IMG/VR virus record: IMGVR_UViG_3300029448_000015
Location: 1 to 64,000 of that record
DNA from: a virus
Direction: 5' to 3' (one strand)
Length of the DNA: 64,000 nucleotides
In this document: piece by piece, positions 17,781 through 25,501 of the stretch
Layout: each line of letters starts with the position of its first letter
Numbering within the stretch: the first letter of the stretch is position 1
Position numbers and translations under genes: made by a program
Notes under the pieces: generated by a model
Databases searched by the model: none
Told to the model about the DNA's origin: nothing
The model's input: the letters and a program-made list of their open reading frames with translations, nothing else

Positions 17781-18053
17781 TTAAAAAGGAAAATCTCCTT
17801 CATCCTCATCAAAGTAATCATCAGCTATTGTCTTATCTCTTAGATTGAATAAAGCAATATCATCTAACGATTCATACTTCCTTCGCAAATTTTCTTTTGC
17901 ATTCATTAAAACTGCATTATGAGGCATGAATACTAATTCATCCTCCACTAATTCACAGATAGCTAAATTCCTAGATCGTTTAGGGAATGGACTGTCTTCT
18001 CTATCATCAGGAAGATTAACTAACTTTTTGTCTTTATAATCATCAAACGACAT
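17781..18053 (-). CDS. Hypothetical acidic early protein
   Basis: 90 residues, no recognised domain. The mid region DELVFMPHNAVLMNAKENLRRKYE is helical; the C-terminus DEDEGDFPF is acidic with an aromatic end, reminiscent of SSB tails that bind replication proteins. Its ATG overlaps the stop of the upstream TM protein. It lies in the tightly packed A early block. Confidence 0.65.
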   Translation of the reverse strand: MSFDDYKDKKLVNLPDDREDSPFPKRSRNLAICELVEDELVFMPHNAVLMNAKENLRRKYESLDDIALFNLRDKTIADDYFDEDEGDFPF

Positions 18054-18223
18054 TAGACACTAACCTCCCAGACTAAGATTACGGCCATAGTATAAACTGC
18101 TACTGCAATAACAAGCATTGGAATGGGCCTTTCTGAGTATTGCTCAAAAGTCCAATCAATCAAATCCATAAAAGAGTTGTACACTTCTTTCCCAAATTTT
18201 TTTACGATGTTCTTAGTCTCCAA
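18053..18223 (-). CDS. Small single-TM protein with TTG start
   Basis: 56 residues from TTG 18223, preceded by GGAGG at a good distance. The sequence METKNIVKKFGKEVYNSF is amphipathic, and the C-terminal half PIPMLVIAVAVYTMAVILVW is a TM helix. Its start lies inside the last codons of the upstream gene, so translation is likely coupled. Function unknown. Confidence 0.6.
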   Translation of the reverse strand: METKNIVKKFGKEVYNSFMDLIDWTFEQYSERPIPMLVIAVAVYTMAVILVWEVSV

Positions 18224-18710
18224 TTTTTTGATCCTCCAAATAATTTCTAAAATTGTCATTAGCAATATCCACCATCATTTGAACATCCCTCAAATTGGAA
18301 TGATGATAGTCCGTTGTAACTGGAATTGGTTGCCACAAAAAATATTCTTCACTAGGGATTTCATCCCAATCATTAAAATAAAATGCCACTGGGGAAACTG
18401 TCATGATTCTCGACGAAAAATACCCAACTGAATCATCAATCTCTTCATCTTCCTCTAAGCTAAAATCGAACATTAGTAGACCATCAACTGCTTGATTGGC
18501 AAACAATCCCATATCAATTTTCAATGATTCAAAATCTTCTTTTTTGAATTCAACTTCGCAAAAGTCTCGAAATTGGGACTGACACAACCAAGAATTGTGA
18601 TAGGACTTCAAAAGGTTTTTTTCGGTGATGTTCAATTTGCCGTTCTTGCACGCTAAGCTGAACGTCAAATGTTCCAAGATTGGTTTCATCAGTTTATTAG
18701 GGTGAGTCAT
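18213..18710 (-). CDS. Hypothetical early protein
   Basis: 165 residues from the ATG at 18710, which has GCAGGAG nine bases upstream (further ATGs upstream lack an SD). N-terminal MTHPNKLMKPILEHLTFSLA; an acidic stretch LEEDEEIDDS near 115; C-terminal HHSNLRDVQMMVDIANDNF helix. No family recognised. Part of the leftward block ahead of the replication genes. Confidence 0.65.
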   Translation of the reverse strand: MTHPNKLMKPILEHLTFSLACKNGKLNITEKNLLKSYHNSWLCQSQFRDFCEVEFKKEDFESLKIDMGLFANQAVDGLLMFDFSLEEDEEIDDSVGYFSSRIMTVSPVAFYFNDWDEIPSEEYFLWQPIPVTTDYHHSNLRDVQMMVDIANDNFRNYLEDQKIGD

Positions 18711-18735
18711 CGTTTGTTGCTCCTGCGCTTTGTCG

Positions 18736-19029
18736 TTAGTTTTTCGTCTGGTTTCTTTTCTTCTTAGAACTCTTAGAACAATATCCAATAATTAAATTAA
18801 ATATTATCCTTCGTGTTCTAAGAGAGTTTAAAACGATTTGATTGTCTTTTGCAATGCTTTTTTTTCTTTTTCTTTTTTGATACAATTTCATTTCCCCTCG
18901 GCTGAGATGATCGACTCCTGCATGAGCTTCAGATGGGCAAGCTTCAAATTCCTTAACAAATCTCAGCCCCTTTGCTGTTGAGGAATAGCCCATCACTTCG
19001 TTTGACGACAAAATAAGAGTAAAACTCAA
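18736..19029 (-). CDS. Hypothetical basic early protein
   Basis: 97 residues from ATG 19029 (an internal ATG gives a version beginning MGYSSTAKGLRFVKEFE). The C-terminal half is very basic (YQKRKRKK, SSKKKRNQTKN), which suggests nucleic-acid binding. No SD is obvious for either start. It is the first leftward gene after the terminator at 19224-19256. Confidence 0.5.
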   Translation of the reverse strand: MSFTLILSSNEVMGYSSTAKGLRFVKEFEACPSEAHAGVDHLSRGEMKLYQKRKRKKSIAKDNQIVLNSLRTRRIIFNLIIGYCSKSSKKKRNQTKN

Positions 19030-19042
19030 TGTCTCAATCTCT

Positions 19043-19207
19043 ATGGTTGCTTTGAATGAAATCTACTTAACTGAAAACCCTAATTTGTCTTTTAGGGAAG
19101 AACTTTTAGATCTTTTGGGACAACACATAGAAAAACTTGAAAGTAAAGCTAATGCTTCCATAGAAGAACGTCACAAGCTTTTCAGGGAGTCTTTGAAAAA
19201 AGAATAG
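19043..19207 (+). CDS. Possible small rightward gene inside the leftward block
   Basis: 54 residues, Glu/Lys/Leu-rich and predicted helical: MVALNEIYLTENPN then LLDLLGQHIEKLESKAN. It occupies a gap of about 250 bp between two leftward genes and reads on the opposite strand. No SD is visible, so it may be spurious, but the composition is protein-like and no leftward gene was found in the gap. Confidence 0.35.
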   Translation: MVALNEIYLTENPNLSFREELLDLLGQHIEKLESKANASIEERHKLFRESLKKE

Positions 19208-19223
19208 TATAGGACTGCTAGAC

Positions 19224-19256
19224 AAAAAAAAGCCCCTAGAACTAATCTCAGGGGCT
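19224..19256 (-). terminator. Rho-independent terminator for leftward transcription
   Basis: On the minus strand a stem AGCCCCT...AGGGGCT (7 bp perfect, extendable with a bulge) is followed by seven T. On the plus strand there is no T run, so it acts leftward. It separates the first early transcript (20051-19281) from the genes that start at 19029. Confidence 0.85.
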
Positions 19257-19280
19257 ATAAAGAGGAATTAAAGTATTTGT

Positions 19281-19481
19281 CTATTGTTTCAATTTTATTC
19301 CGATGCTTTTTTGTTTCTCTTCAATCCCAAATAAGATTAAATCTCTAATCAACTGGGATCTATTTACTTTTGATGAAGGAGAGATTCTTTTGTACAACGA
19401 TTCCACCTCATTCGTGTAAGCTTCCACCTCACTCCATTGTTCCTCACTGAAATTTAGCAAGATACTTTTTTTATCACTCAT
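19281..19481 (-). CDS. Ribbon-helix-helix-type regulator (putative)
   Basis: 66 residues from ATG 19481 (AGGGAG seven bases upstream). The N-terminal strand KSILLNFSEEQWSEVEAYT, and then KVNRSQLIRDLILFGIEEKQ, fit the beta-alpha-alpha pattern of CopG/Arc repressors, including the conserved S-Q/E-L-I-R. It is the last gene before the leftward terminator. It could bind palindromic operators such as AGTGAG-N2-CTCACT in the control region; this link is inference. Confidence 0.6.
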   Translation of the reverse strand: MSDKKSILLNFSEEQWSEVEAYTNEVESLYKRISPSSKVNRSQLIRDLILFGIEEKQKSIGIKLKQ

Positions 19482-19657
19482 CTCCACACTCCCTTTTCTT
19501 TTCTATTCGATAAAATAACATTGCAAGCTTCTAGTCTTTTTGTTTCTTCCTCAGTGTTCAACCAAGTACACATACTTAAAGCTTTCTGCATATTTTTTAT
19601 GGCCCATCTTGGTTGGTTTTTTCCTACGATTTTTAACGCTTCCTGTTTATTCATCAT
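19478..19657 (-). CDS. Small hypothetical early protein
   Basis: 59 residues. Start at ATG 19657 has GAGGAGG nine bases upstream; the TGA overlaps the ATG of the RHH gene (ATGA). Sequence MMNKQEALKIVGKNQPRWAI then ALSMCTWLNTEEETKRLEAC is helical. Tight overlaps on both sides support a real, translationally coupled gene. Confidence 0.65.
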   Translation of the reverse strand: MMNKQEALKIVGKNQPRWAIKNMQKALSMCTWLNTEEETKRLEACNVILSNRKEKGVWR

Positions 19658-19853
19658 TTTGTAGTTCCTCCTCTAAGTCTTCTAAGAATTTATCCATGTC
19701 TGGAAGATTAGATATTTCCTTTGACACACTTGATACTGACCAGTCCATAATAAATGGTCTTATCATTTGTCCTCTTTTCCACATTTGATCTCTCGTCCCA
19801 GTCCCTTTGATTTTCCCTTTGACAATCAAGTGGTATTTTTTCCAATTAGTCAT
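19647..19853 (-). CDS. Hypothetical early protein
   Basis: 68 residues. The basic N-terminus WKKYHLIVKGKIKGTGTRDQ contrasts with the acidic C-terminus DKFLEDLEEELQNDE. SD CGGGAG upstream of the ATG, which lies three bases from the preceding stop. No family recognised. Confidence 0.65.
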   Translation of the reverse strand: MTNWKKYHLIVKGKIKGTGTRDQMWKRGQMIRPFIMDWSVSSVSKEISNLPDMDKFLEDLEEELQNDE

Positions 19854-19856
19854 CTT

Positions 19857-20051
19857 TTATTGCTCCCGTATTAAATATTTTTTTAAGTAACAAAAACCCT
19901 CATAAGAGATATCATCTTTAACGGTCATCCTTAAAAGTTCCTCCGTTAATTCCTTTGAGGTTAAGTCTTTACGGTCTCCATAAATTGCCTCAAATGTCAC
20001 TTGTAATTGTGCCAATTTGAGAGCTTCATCTGCCCAAATATTTCCTTCCAT
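19857..20051 (-). CDS. Hypothetical early protein
   Basis: 64 residues, helical and acidic, with SKELTEELLRMTVKDD and a C-terminal CYLKKYLIREQ. A good SD (GCAGGAG) precedes ATG 20051. It follows two consecutive hairpins that separate it from the 79-residue leader gene. Function unknown. Confidence 0.65.
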   Translation of the reverse strand: MEGNIWADEALKLAQLQVTFEAIYGDRKDLTSKELTEELLRMTVKDDISYEGFCYLKKYLIREQ

Positions 20052-20078
20052 CTTTTATTACTCCTGCTATAAGTTTGT

Positions 20079-20106
20079 ATCTGCCTACTCTTTAGAATAG
20101 ACAGAT
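20079..20106. other. Strong hairpin between early genes
   Basis: Arms ATCTGCCTACTCT and AGAATAGACAGAT pair over 13 positions (two G-U wobbles in one orientation) around a TT loop. It lies between the terminator at 20107-20136 and the RBS of the 64-residue gene. On the leftward transcript it would form a second hairpin directly after the terminator, possibly an antiterminator alternative or a 5' stabiliser. Confidence 0.6.
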
Positions 20107-20136
20107 AAAAACTCCCCCTAATTAAAGAGGGAGAGT
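20107..20136 (-). terminator. Leftward terminator after the 79-residue leader gene
   Basis: On the minus strand CTCCCTC, a loop TTTAATT and AGGGGGAG form a stem that is followed by TTTTT. It ends the first leftward transcript unit after the gene at 20154-20393, perhaps leakily because more early genes follow. Confidence 0.75.
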
Positions 20137-20153
20137 GTCTAGATAATGAAGCT

Positions 20154-20393
20154 TTATTTGAAAGAATTTTCTCCGACTAGTTGGTCTATAAAGTTTTGCT
20201 CAACTGCCCGACCAATAGCCTTACCCCCTAAATATTTATTAATGTGTCTAGTCGTTGTTTGACTGTACCATGCGTTAGTCCTGAAAGCTCCGCTATCGTC
20301 CCAACCTGCTACTGGTGTCTGATAGCTAAAGAGTATTGAGACCCCATTAATATTTAATTCGGTCATGTTTGATGCTAAAGGTTTAATGTTCAT
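20154..20393 (-). CDS. First leftward early gene, conserved small protein
   Basis: 79 residues. Central motifs LNINGVSILFSYQTPVAG, FRTNAWYSQTTTRHINKYL and the Gly-rich GGKAIGRAV are of a type seen in early regions of many phages and some plasmids (I recall a DUF8033-like family; unverified). It is the first gene downstream of the leftward promoter at 20429-20456 and is followed by a terminator, so it is likely made very early and abundantly. Confidence 0.75.
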   Translation of the reverse strand: MNIKPLASNMTELNINGVSILFSYQTPVAGWDDSGAFRTNAWYSQTTTRHINKYLGGKAIGRAVEQNFIDQLVGENSFK

Positions 20394-20428
20394 TCTGTTA
20401 CTCGTCTGTTTGTTTAAGGTGGAACCAA

Positions 20429-20456
20429 TATATAACTATATACATATATATGTCAA
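20429..20456 (-). promoter_or_regulatory. Leftward sigma70-like early promoter
   Basis: Minus strand: TTGACA (20456-20451), spacer of 16, TATATA (20434-20429), or spacer of 18 to TATATT. It points at the first early gene, whose ATG is at 20393. Because no phage RNA polymerase gene is visible, host polymerase probably reads the early genes. Confidence 0.75.
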
Positions 20457-20602
20457 CTAATATTTAAAATTATTTTATAGCGTTATTAACTGGGGAGTAT
20501 CTGGGAGGAACTTGAGGAAATATTCTTAGGGGGTTAATAGAGGTGCTAATGGCTCCCATTGCTCCACACTCATTGTCAATCTATGGATTCACTGAGTAGG
20601 TT

Positions 20603-20616
20603 AGTGAGCACTCACT
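20603..20616. promoter_or_regulatory. Palindrome AGTGAGCACTCACT, operator candidate 1
   Basis: Six-base arms AGTGAG and CTCACT around CA. The same arms recur at 20860-20873. Two copies in a 460-bp control region argue for a protein-binding site. Confidence 0.55.
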
Positions 20617-20859
20617 GGGGCGATAGAGTCTATAGAAATACTAAGGCGGGGTCATTTGATGGATGGGGGGACACCTAGCATACTTAGTAATATTAGTAGG
20701 TGCTACCCAGATACAAGAAAGAGTAATTTTAGAAAAATAGGTCTAATGGGAATAACTCCGTTCCCTAAACAATTCTTTTATTTCATTAATAATCAATCTG
20801 TTATTCCTTCTAAGAATAAAAAGGGTTGATATTGAAAAAGGACAGTGTAGTTAAGGGGA

Positions 20860-20873
20860 AGTGAGTACTCACT
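20860..20873. promoter_or_regulatory. Palindrome AGTGAGTACTCACT, operator candidate 2
   Basis: Perfect 14-bp palindrome 44 bp upstream of the TerS-like start and just after a weak rightward promoter candidate. Arms identical to 20603-20616. A site near the transcription start would suit repression of the late genes. Confidence 0.55.
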
Positions 20874-20916
20874 AACTTAATCTTTTTATAAATTTAGTGT
20901 ACTTTTATTTGAATGT

Positions 20917-21360
20917 ATGATAAAAGTCAGGGCATCTAAAGGTCTGCCCACAATAACTATGGAAAACTTACCTAAGAAAAAAAGGGGTAGACCCAAAAAA
21001 TCTGAGTTGTCTTTAAATAAAGCAGGAAATCGAGGTCAAATAGGAAGACCTAAAGGCGATACTGCGATTATTAATGAATACAAGTCCAGAATGTTATCTT
21101 CCCCTAAGTCCAGAAAAGTATTGGACTCCATTATGGATGCTGCTTTAGACAACGAGCATAAGAATCAAGCAGCAGCATGGAAACTGTTAATGGACAGAAT
21201 GCTGCCGATTAGTTATTTTGAGAAAGACAAGACAACTGGAGGCAGGAGTAACATTTCAATTACTATCTCTGGGTTAGGAGTCAATGAGACTTCTAACGTA
21301 GAAGACTCTTTAAATTTAGAAGAAAGTGTAATTGAAGGGACTTACACGAATAATGTTTAA
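20917..21360 (+). CDS. Putative small terminase subunit with AT-hook motifs
   Basis: 147 residues. KKKRGRPKKSE near 20-30 is a canonical AT-hook and GQIGRPKGD a second one. The centre AALDNEHKNQAAAWKLLMDRMLP resembles small terminases of marine podoviruses. Its location as first rightward gene, upstream of TerL, agrees. An internal ATG at 20959 would drop the first 14 residues; no SD clearly decides. It would recognise phage DNA for packaging. Confidence 0.65.
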   Translation: MIKVRASKGLPTITMENLPKKKRGRPKKSELSLNKAGNRGQIGRPKGDTAIINEYKSRMLSSPKSRKVLDSIMDAALDNEHKNQAAAWKLLMDRMLPISYFEKDKTTGGRSNISITISGLGVNETSNVEDSLNLEESVIEGTYTNNV

Positions 21361-21700
21361 ATACTTTGAGCTAGATGAGTTTACTTGTTCTGAAACAGGT
21401 AAAAATGAGATGCAGGAAGGATTTATTCATTTATTAGACTCTTTAAGAGAAAGTTGTGATTTCCCTTTTAAGATTACGTCAGGCTATAGAGACAGAACGC
21501 ACTCTGCTGAGAGTAATAAAACTACAGTAGGTCAGCATACATTAGGATGTGCAGCAGATATTTACATTGATAATGGTGTGAGAAGATACGAAATTGTCCA
21601 GCAAGCAATGTTATTAGGTTTTAAAGGGATCGGTATCGCTAAAACCTTTGTTCATGTCGATACTAGGGCATCAAACCATAAAGTTATTTGGACGTATTAA
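21353..21700 (+). CDS. M15 family peptidase (endolysin)
   Basis: 115 residues from ATG 21353, matching the start of the B homologue (45019). Motifs GYRDRTHSAESN, GQHTLGCAADI (His and Asp zinc ligands) and FVHVDTR (final His) match M15_3 D-Ala-D-Ala-type endopeptidases. It cuts peptide stems of peptidoglycan at lysis, with the holin-like protein at 318-701. Its ATG overlaps the TerS stop. Confidence 0.85.
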   Translation: MFKYFELDEFTCSETGKNEMQEGFIHLLDSLRESCDFPFKITSGYRDRTHSAESNKTTVGQHTLGCAADIYIDNGVRRYEIVQQAMLLGFKGIGIAKTFVHVDTRASNHKVIWTY

Positions 21701-21706
21701 TAAAAT

Positions 21707-21829
21707 ATGTCTCAATCTGAAGAAATTAAAAAACATTTAAAAAGATCAGTATCTCAAACAGAACTCTTAGAACGACAAAGAAAAGTAATTAAAGAACAAA
21801 CAGCATTAATTAATAAATTATTATCTTAG
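21707..21829 (+). CDS. 40-residue helical microprotein
   Basis: MSQSEEIKKHLKRSVSQTEL followed by ERQRKVIKEQTALINKLLS: an amphipathic or coiled-coil helix over its full length. It is one of three tiny genes between the peptidase and TerL. Function unknown. Confidence 0.5.
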   Translation: MSQSEEIKKHLKRSVSQTELLERQRKVIKEQTALINKLLS

Positions 21830-21860
21830 TAAATAAAAGTTGTTTGGACTTATTCGTAAA

Positions 21861-22013
21861 ATGTGGAAACTTTGGTGTCTTTCTTTAGGAGAAAAAGCAA
21901 GCGATAACTCTAAAGAAGCAGACATCGTAGCATTGTTTAGGACAGTTATTGTTTTACTTAATGCAGTAACTTGTTTATTTATTATTAGCGGTATTATTAG
22001 GCATTGGGGATAA
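21861..22013 (+). CDS. Conserved one-TM microprotein
   Basis: 50 residues: MWKLWCLSLGEKASDNSKEA, then DIVALFRTVIVLLNAVTCLF and IISGIIRHWG. A nearly identical protein is encoded at 57461-57619 in phage B, on the opposite strand inside the early block. The N-terminus is polar and conserved; the C-terminal two thirds is a TM helix ending RHW. Its TAA overlaps the next ATG. Strong conservation across divergent phages shows a selected function, not yet named. Confidence 0.75.
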   Translation: MWKLWCLSLGEKASDNSKEADIVALFRTVIVLLNAVTCLFIISGIIRHWG

Positions 22014-22096
22014 TGAAAAAAGATAAACCTAAAGATAAGCGTAAACTTAATCATATAAATTGGAAGATTAAACTTTGGGCTAGTAGTAGTAATTAA
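22013..22096 (+). CDS. 27-residue basic microprotein with NWK-LW tail
   Basis: Lys-rich N-terminus and then HINWKIKLWASSSN. The same C-terminal pattern, H-x-NWK-x-x-LW, ends the 59-residue B protein at 47468-47647. ATG overlaps the previous TAA. Conservation between the phages is the main argument that it is real. Confidence 0.55.
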   Translation: MKKDKPKDKRKLNHINWKIKLWASSSN

Positions 22097-22123
22097 ACTG
22101 ATTAATTTAAAAGCAATATAAAT

Positions 22124-23386
22124 ATGGCTGAAAGTGCATTAGACATTAAGCTGTTACCGTGGCAACAAGAGGTTTGGAATGATCCTGTACGCTTTAAAAT
22201 TGTTGCAGCAGGAAGACGTACAGGTAAATCACGTTTAGCAGCATGGCTTTTAATTGTTAACGCTTTACAGAAAGATCGCTCTATTGTTTTTTATGTCGCT
22301 CCAACTCAGGGGCAAGCTAGAGACATTATGTGGGATACGCTAATGGATTTAGGGCATCCCGTTATTTCTTCTAGTCATATAAACAATTTACAAATTAAAT
22401 TAATTAATGGTTCTACAATTTCATTAAAGGGTGGCGACAGGCCAGAAACTATGCGGGGTGTCTCGCTAAAGTTTTTAGTCTTAGATGAGTATGCAGACAT
22501 TAAATCTGAAGTCTGGGAACAGATCCTTAGACCAGCACTTGCTGACCAAAAAGGTCAGGCATTATTTATCGGGACACCTATGGGTAGAAATCATTTTTAT
22601 GAATTATATAAATATGGTGAATTTGAAGAAGACCCTTCCTATAAGTCTTGGCACTTTACAAGTTATGACAATCCTCTTTTAGACAAAGAGGAAATTAATT
22701 CAGCAAAGAAATCTATGTCAAGTTATGCGTTTCGACAGGAATTTATGGCTTCCTTTGAAGCAAGAGGCTCTGAAGTATTTAAAGAAGATTGGGTTAAATT
22801 TAGTGAAGAAAAACCAGAGAACTTTGATTGTTATGTTGCAGTAGATATTTCTGGTTTTCAAGATTTAATTAAAAAGAAAACAAAAAATAAACGCTTGGAC
22901 AATACATCAATATGTGTTGTTTTTGTTAATGAGGATGGTTGGTACGTAGAAAATATAGTGTATGGTAGATGGACAGTTGAAGAAACAGCACAAAAGATTT
23001 TTCAAGTCGTAAAGGATTATAAACCTTTATGTGTCGGTATTGAGAGGTGTATTTCGTATCAAGCTGTTATGCCTCCTCTATTAGACATGATGAGAAGAAA
23101 CAATTTCTTTTTTCATATTGAAGAACTTTTACACAACAACGTCAAAAAAATTGATAGAGTTATTTGGGCTTTACAGGGTAGGTTTGAAAACGGCATTATT
23201 ACGTTAAATAAAGGGGCATGGAATAGTCGCTTTTTAGATGAGTTATTTCAGTTTCCTGATATATTAACGCATGATGATTTAGTGGATTCTTTAGCGTACA
23301 TAGATCAATTAGCAAAAGTAACTTATAGCGGTAATTATGAAGAATTATCAGACTTTGAAATAATTGATTCTGTCGCGGGGTATTAA
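22124..23386 (+). CDS. Terminase large subunit
   Basis: 420 residues. ATPase: Walker A AAGRRTGKS near 29-37, Walker B FLVLDEYAD near 121-129, coupling motif FIGTPMGRNHF. Nuclease: VAVDISGFQD near 239 and a C-terminal LTHDDLVDSLAY with the acidic residues of the RNase H-like fold. It drives DNA into the prohead. It is a different family from the TerL at 62433 onwards, which has a long basic N-terminus. Portal follows after 3 bases. Confidence 0.95.
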   Translation: MAESALDIKLLPWQQEVWNDPVRFKIVAAGRRTGKSRLAAWLLIVNALQKDRSIVFYVAPTQGQARDIMWDTLMDLGHPVISSSHINNLQIKLINGSTISLKGGDRPETMRGVSLKFLVLDEYADIKSEVWEQILRPALADQKGQALFIGTPMGRNHFYELYKYGEFEEDPSYKSWHFTSYDNPLLDKEEINSAKKSMSSYAFRQEFMASFEARGSEVFKEDWVKFSEEKPENFDCYVAVDISGFQDLIKKKTKNKRLDNTSICVVFVNEDGWYVENIVYGRWTVEETAQKIFQVVKDYKPLCVGIERCISYQAVMPPLLDMMRRNNFFFHIEELLHNNVKKIDRVIWALQGRFENGIITLNKGAWNSRFLDELFQFPDILTHDDLVDSLAYIDQLAKVTYSGNYEELSDFEIIDSVAGY

Positions 23387-23389
23387 AAT

Positions 23390-25501
23390 ATGGCTTATGG
23401 TGATGATAATAAACCTTCAATGATGCAAGAGTCATTGGAGAGTTGGGTAATATATAAGTGTGACCAGTGGAGAGATCACTTTGAATCGAATTACTCAGAA
23501 AAGTTTGATGAGTATTATCGGTTATGGCGAGGCATCTGGGCAAAAGAAGATGTTACTAGAGATTCAGAGAGATCTAAAATTATTTCTCCTGCATTGCAAC
23601 AGGCAGTTGAAAGCTCTGTTGCTGAAATAGAAGAAGCTACTTTCGGAAGAGGAAAGTTTTTTGACATTAGAGATGACGCTGGTGATCCCGAAAATAGAGA
23701 CATTGTTTTTTTAAGGGAACAATTACATAAAGACTTTCAAAAAAGTAAAGTTAGAAAGTCAGTAGCAGAGTGTTTAATTAACTCTGCTGTATTTGGTACA
23801 GGAATTGGAGAAGTTGTTTTAGAGGAAGAAAAAGAAATGACTCCTGCTACTCAGCCCATTATGGGAGGTGAGTTAACCGCAGTAGGAGTTAATGTTAGGG
23901 ATAGAATCACCTGTAAGTTACGCCCTGTCATGCCTCAAAATTTCCTCATTGATCCTGTTGCTACTTCAATTGAGGAAGCCTCTGGTGTAGCGATTGATGA
24001 GTTTGTCTCCCTACATACAGTAGAGCAACTACAAGAATCAGGTGTCTATCGTAAAGTAAATGTTGCATCTGCTTCTTCTGATTATGACATCGAGCCAGAT
24101 CAAGATTTAACTATTTACCCAGATGATAAAGTCCGTCTGACAAAATACTATGGTTTAGTCCCTCGTTATTTATTTTTAGATGCTCAAGCACAACTAGAGT
24201 TTCTTGAGGAGCAAGAAGAATTAGGGGAAGAAGGTTTAGCAGAGTTAGAACAACGTGAACAAGAAGAAGGTTTAGAAAACGAAGAAGGAACGGAAGAAGA
24301 AAGCTATTACGTAGAAGCAGTTGTTGTTATTGCAAACAATGGTACGTTATTAAAAGTTGAAATAAACCCATACATGATGGGAGATAGACCTGTTGTAGCT
24401 TTCCCGTGGGATGTTGTTCCTTCTCGTTTTTGGGGCAGAGGGGTTTGTGAAAAAGGATACAACAGTCAAAAAGCATTAGACGCAGAAATTAGAGCACGTA
24501 TTGATGCTTTAGCTTTAACAGTACACCCTATGTTAGCAATGGACGCTACCCGAATACCTAGAGGGTCTAGGCCGGAAGTAAAAGCAGGTAAAGTTATTTT
24601 AACTAATGGTAATCCTGCTGAAGTCTTACAGCCTTTTAACTTTGGACAAGTAAATCAAATTACTTTTGCACAGGCTGATGCTTTGCAAAAGATGGTACAG
24701 ACTGCTACAGGGGCTATTGATTCTGCTGGTTTTGCTGGCTCAGTCAATAAAGACTCTACAGCAGCAGGGATTAGTATGTCTTTAGGTGCGATTATTAAAC
24801 GCCACAAAAGAACGCTAATCAATTTCCAAGAATCTTTCTTAATTCCTTTTGTTACTAAAGCAGCCCATCGCTACATGCAGTTTGATCCTGAGAACTATCC
24901 TGTAGCAGACTATCGGTTTGATGCGGTATCTACGTTAGGGCTAATGGCAAGAGAGTACGAAGTAACTCAATTAGTCCAGTTGTTACAAACTATGCAAGCA
25001 GATTCACCTATCTATGGTCAGTTAGTAGAAGCTATTATTGATAATATGAATCTCAGTAATCGGGAAGAATTGTTGAGTCGTATACAGCAAGCTTCTCAAA
25101 GTTCTCCAGAAGAACAACAAGCGGCTGCACTTTCACAACAATCTCAGATTGCTTTCCAAGAAGCTCAAACTTCTGCTCTTTCTGGACAAGCAGCAGAATC
25201 TCAAGCTAGAGCTAGGAAGATAGTTACAGAGACAGAATTAATGCCTGAAGAATTACAAATTGATCGTTTAAAAGCAGTCACTACTAATTTAAGAGCAGGT
25301 ACTGAGGACGATAAAGAGTTTGAAAGAAGGCTTAAAGTAGCTAATTTATTAATTAAAGAAGGTTCTCAAACATCTTCTCCTCCTAATGGTATTGTTTCGC
25401 AACAATTTACAGAACAGCCAGAACAGCCAGAACAGCCAGAACAATCTCTTCCAGATAATATAATGGAGTTTGCTCCCGATGGTCAGCCACAGAGAACTTA
25501 A
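23390..25501 (+). CDS. Portal protein (P22-like)
   Basis: 703 residues. The pattern of WRDHFESNYSEKFDEYYRLWRG, SKIISPALQQAVESSVAEIEE and later WDVVPSRFWGRGVCEKGYNSQ and TATGAIDSAGFAG matches P22/podoviral portals. The C-terminal region (560-660) is Gln/Ala-rich helix, likely a barrel. It ends with a short EQP repeat encoded by 9-bp units. It forms the dodecameric DNA entry ring. Confidence 0.85.
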   Translation: MAYGDDNKPSMMQESLESWVIYKCDQWRDHFESNYSEKFDEYYRLWRGIWAKEDVTRDSERSKIISPALQQAVESSVAEIEEATFGRGKFFDIRDDAGDPENRDIVFLREQLHKDFQKSKVRKSVAECLINSAVFGTGIGEVVLEEEKEMTPATQPIMGGELTAVGVNVRDRITCKLRPVMPQNFLIDPVATSIEEASGVAIDEFVSLHTVEQLQESGVYRKVNVASASSDYDIEPDQDLTIYPDDKVRLTKYYGLVPRYLFLDAQAQLEFLEEQEELGEEGLAELEQREQEEGLENEEGTEEESYYVEAVVVIANNGTLLKVEINPYMMGDRPVVAFPWDVVPSRFWGRGVCEKGYNSQKALDAEIRARIDALALTVHPMLAMDATRIPRGSRPEVKAGKVILTNGNPAEVLQPFNFGQVNQITFAQADALQKMVQTATGAIDSAGFAGSVNKDSTAAGISMSLGAIIKRHKRTLINFQESFLIPFVTKAAHRYMQFDPENYPVADYRFDAVSTLGLMAREYEVTQLVQLLQTMQADSPIYGQLVEAIIDNMNLSNREELLSRIQQASQSSPEEQQAAALSQQSQIAFQEAQTSALSGQAAESQARARKIVTETELMPEELQIDRLKAVTTNLRAGTEDDKEFERRLKVANLLIKEGSQTSSPPNGIVSQQFTEQPEQPEQPEQSLPDNIMEFAPDGQPQRT

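Larger units (their letters stand above)
20457..20916. other. Control region of phage A, non-coding
   Basis: About 460 bp between divergent blocks. It holds two AGTGAG-N2-CTCACT palindromes, G-rich runs near 20645-20675, and a poor rightward promoter candidate (TTGATA at 20826, 16 nt, TAGTTA). A 56-codon frame at 20659-20829 lacks a convincing SD and may be chance. A regulatory region or origin role is inferred from position and composition. Confidence 0.6.

Noticed and set aside
20659-20829. 56-codon rightward frame in the A control region
   Set aside because: No convincing SD, atypical composition and overlap with regulatory repeats; kept only as a note.
22485-22682. Second frame inside TerL, and other frames inside long genes
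   Set aside because: Overlap a gene with clear motifs and have no RBS or homologue in the partner phage.
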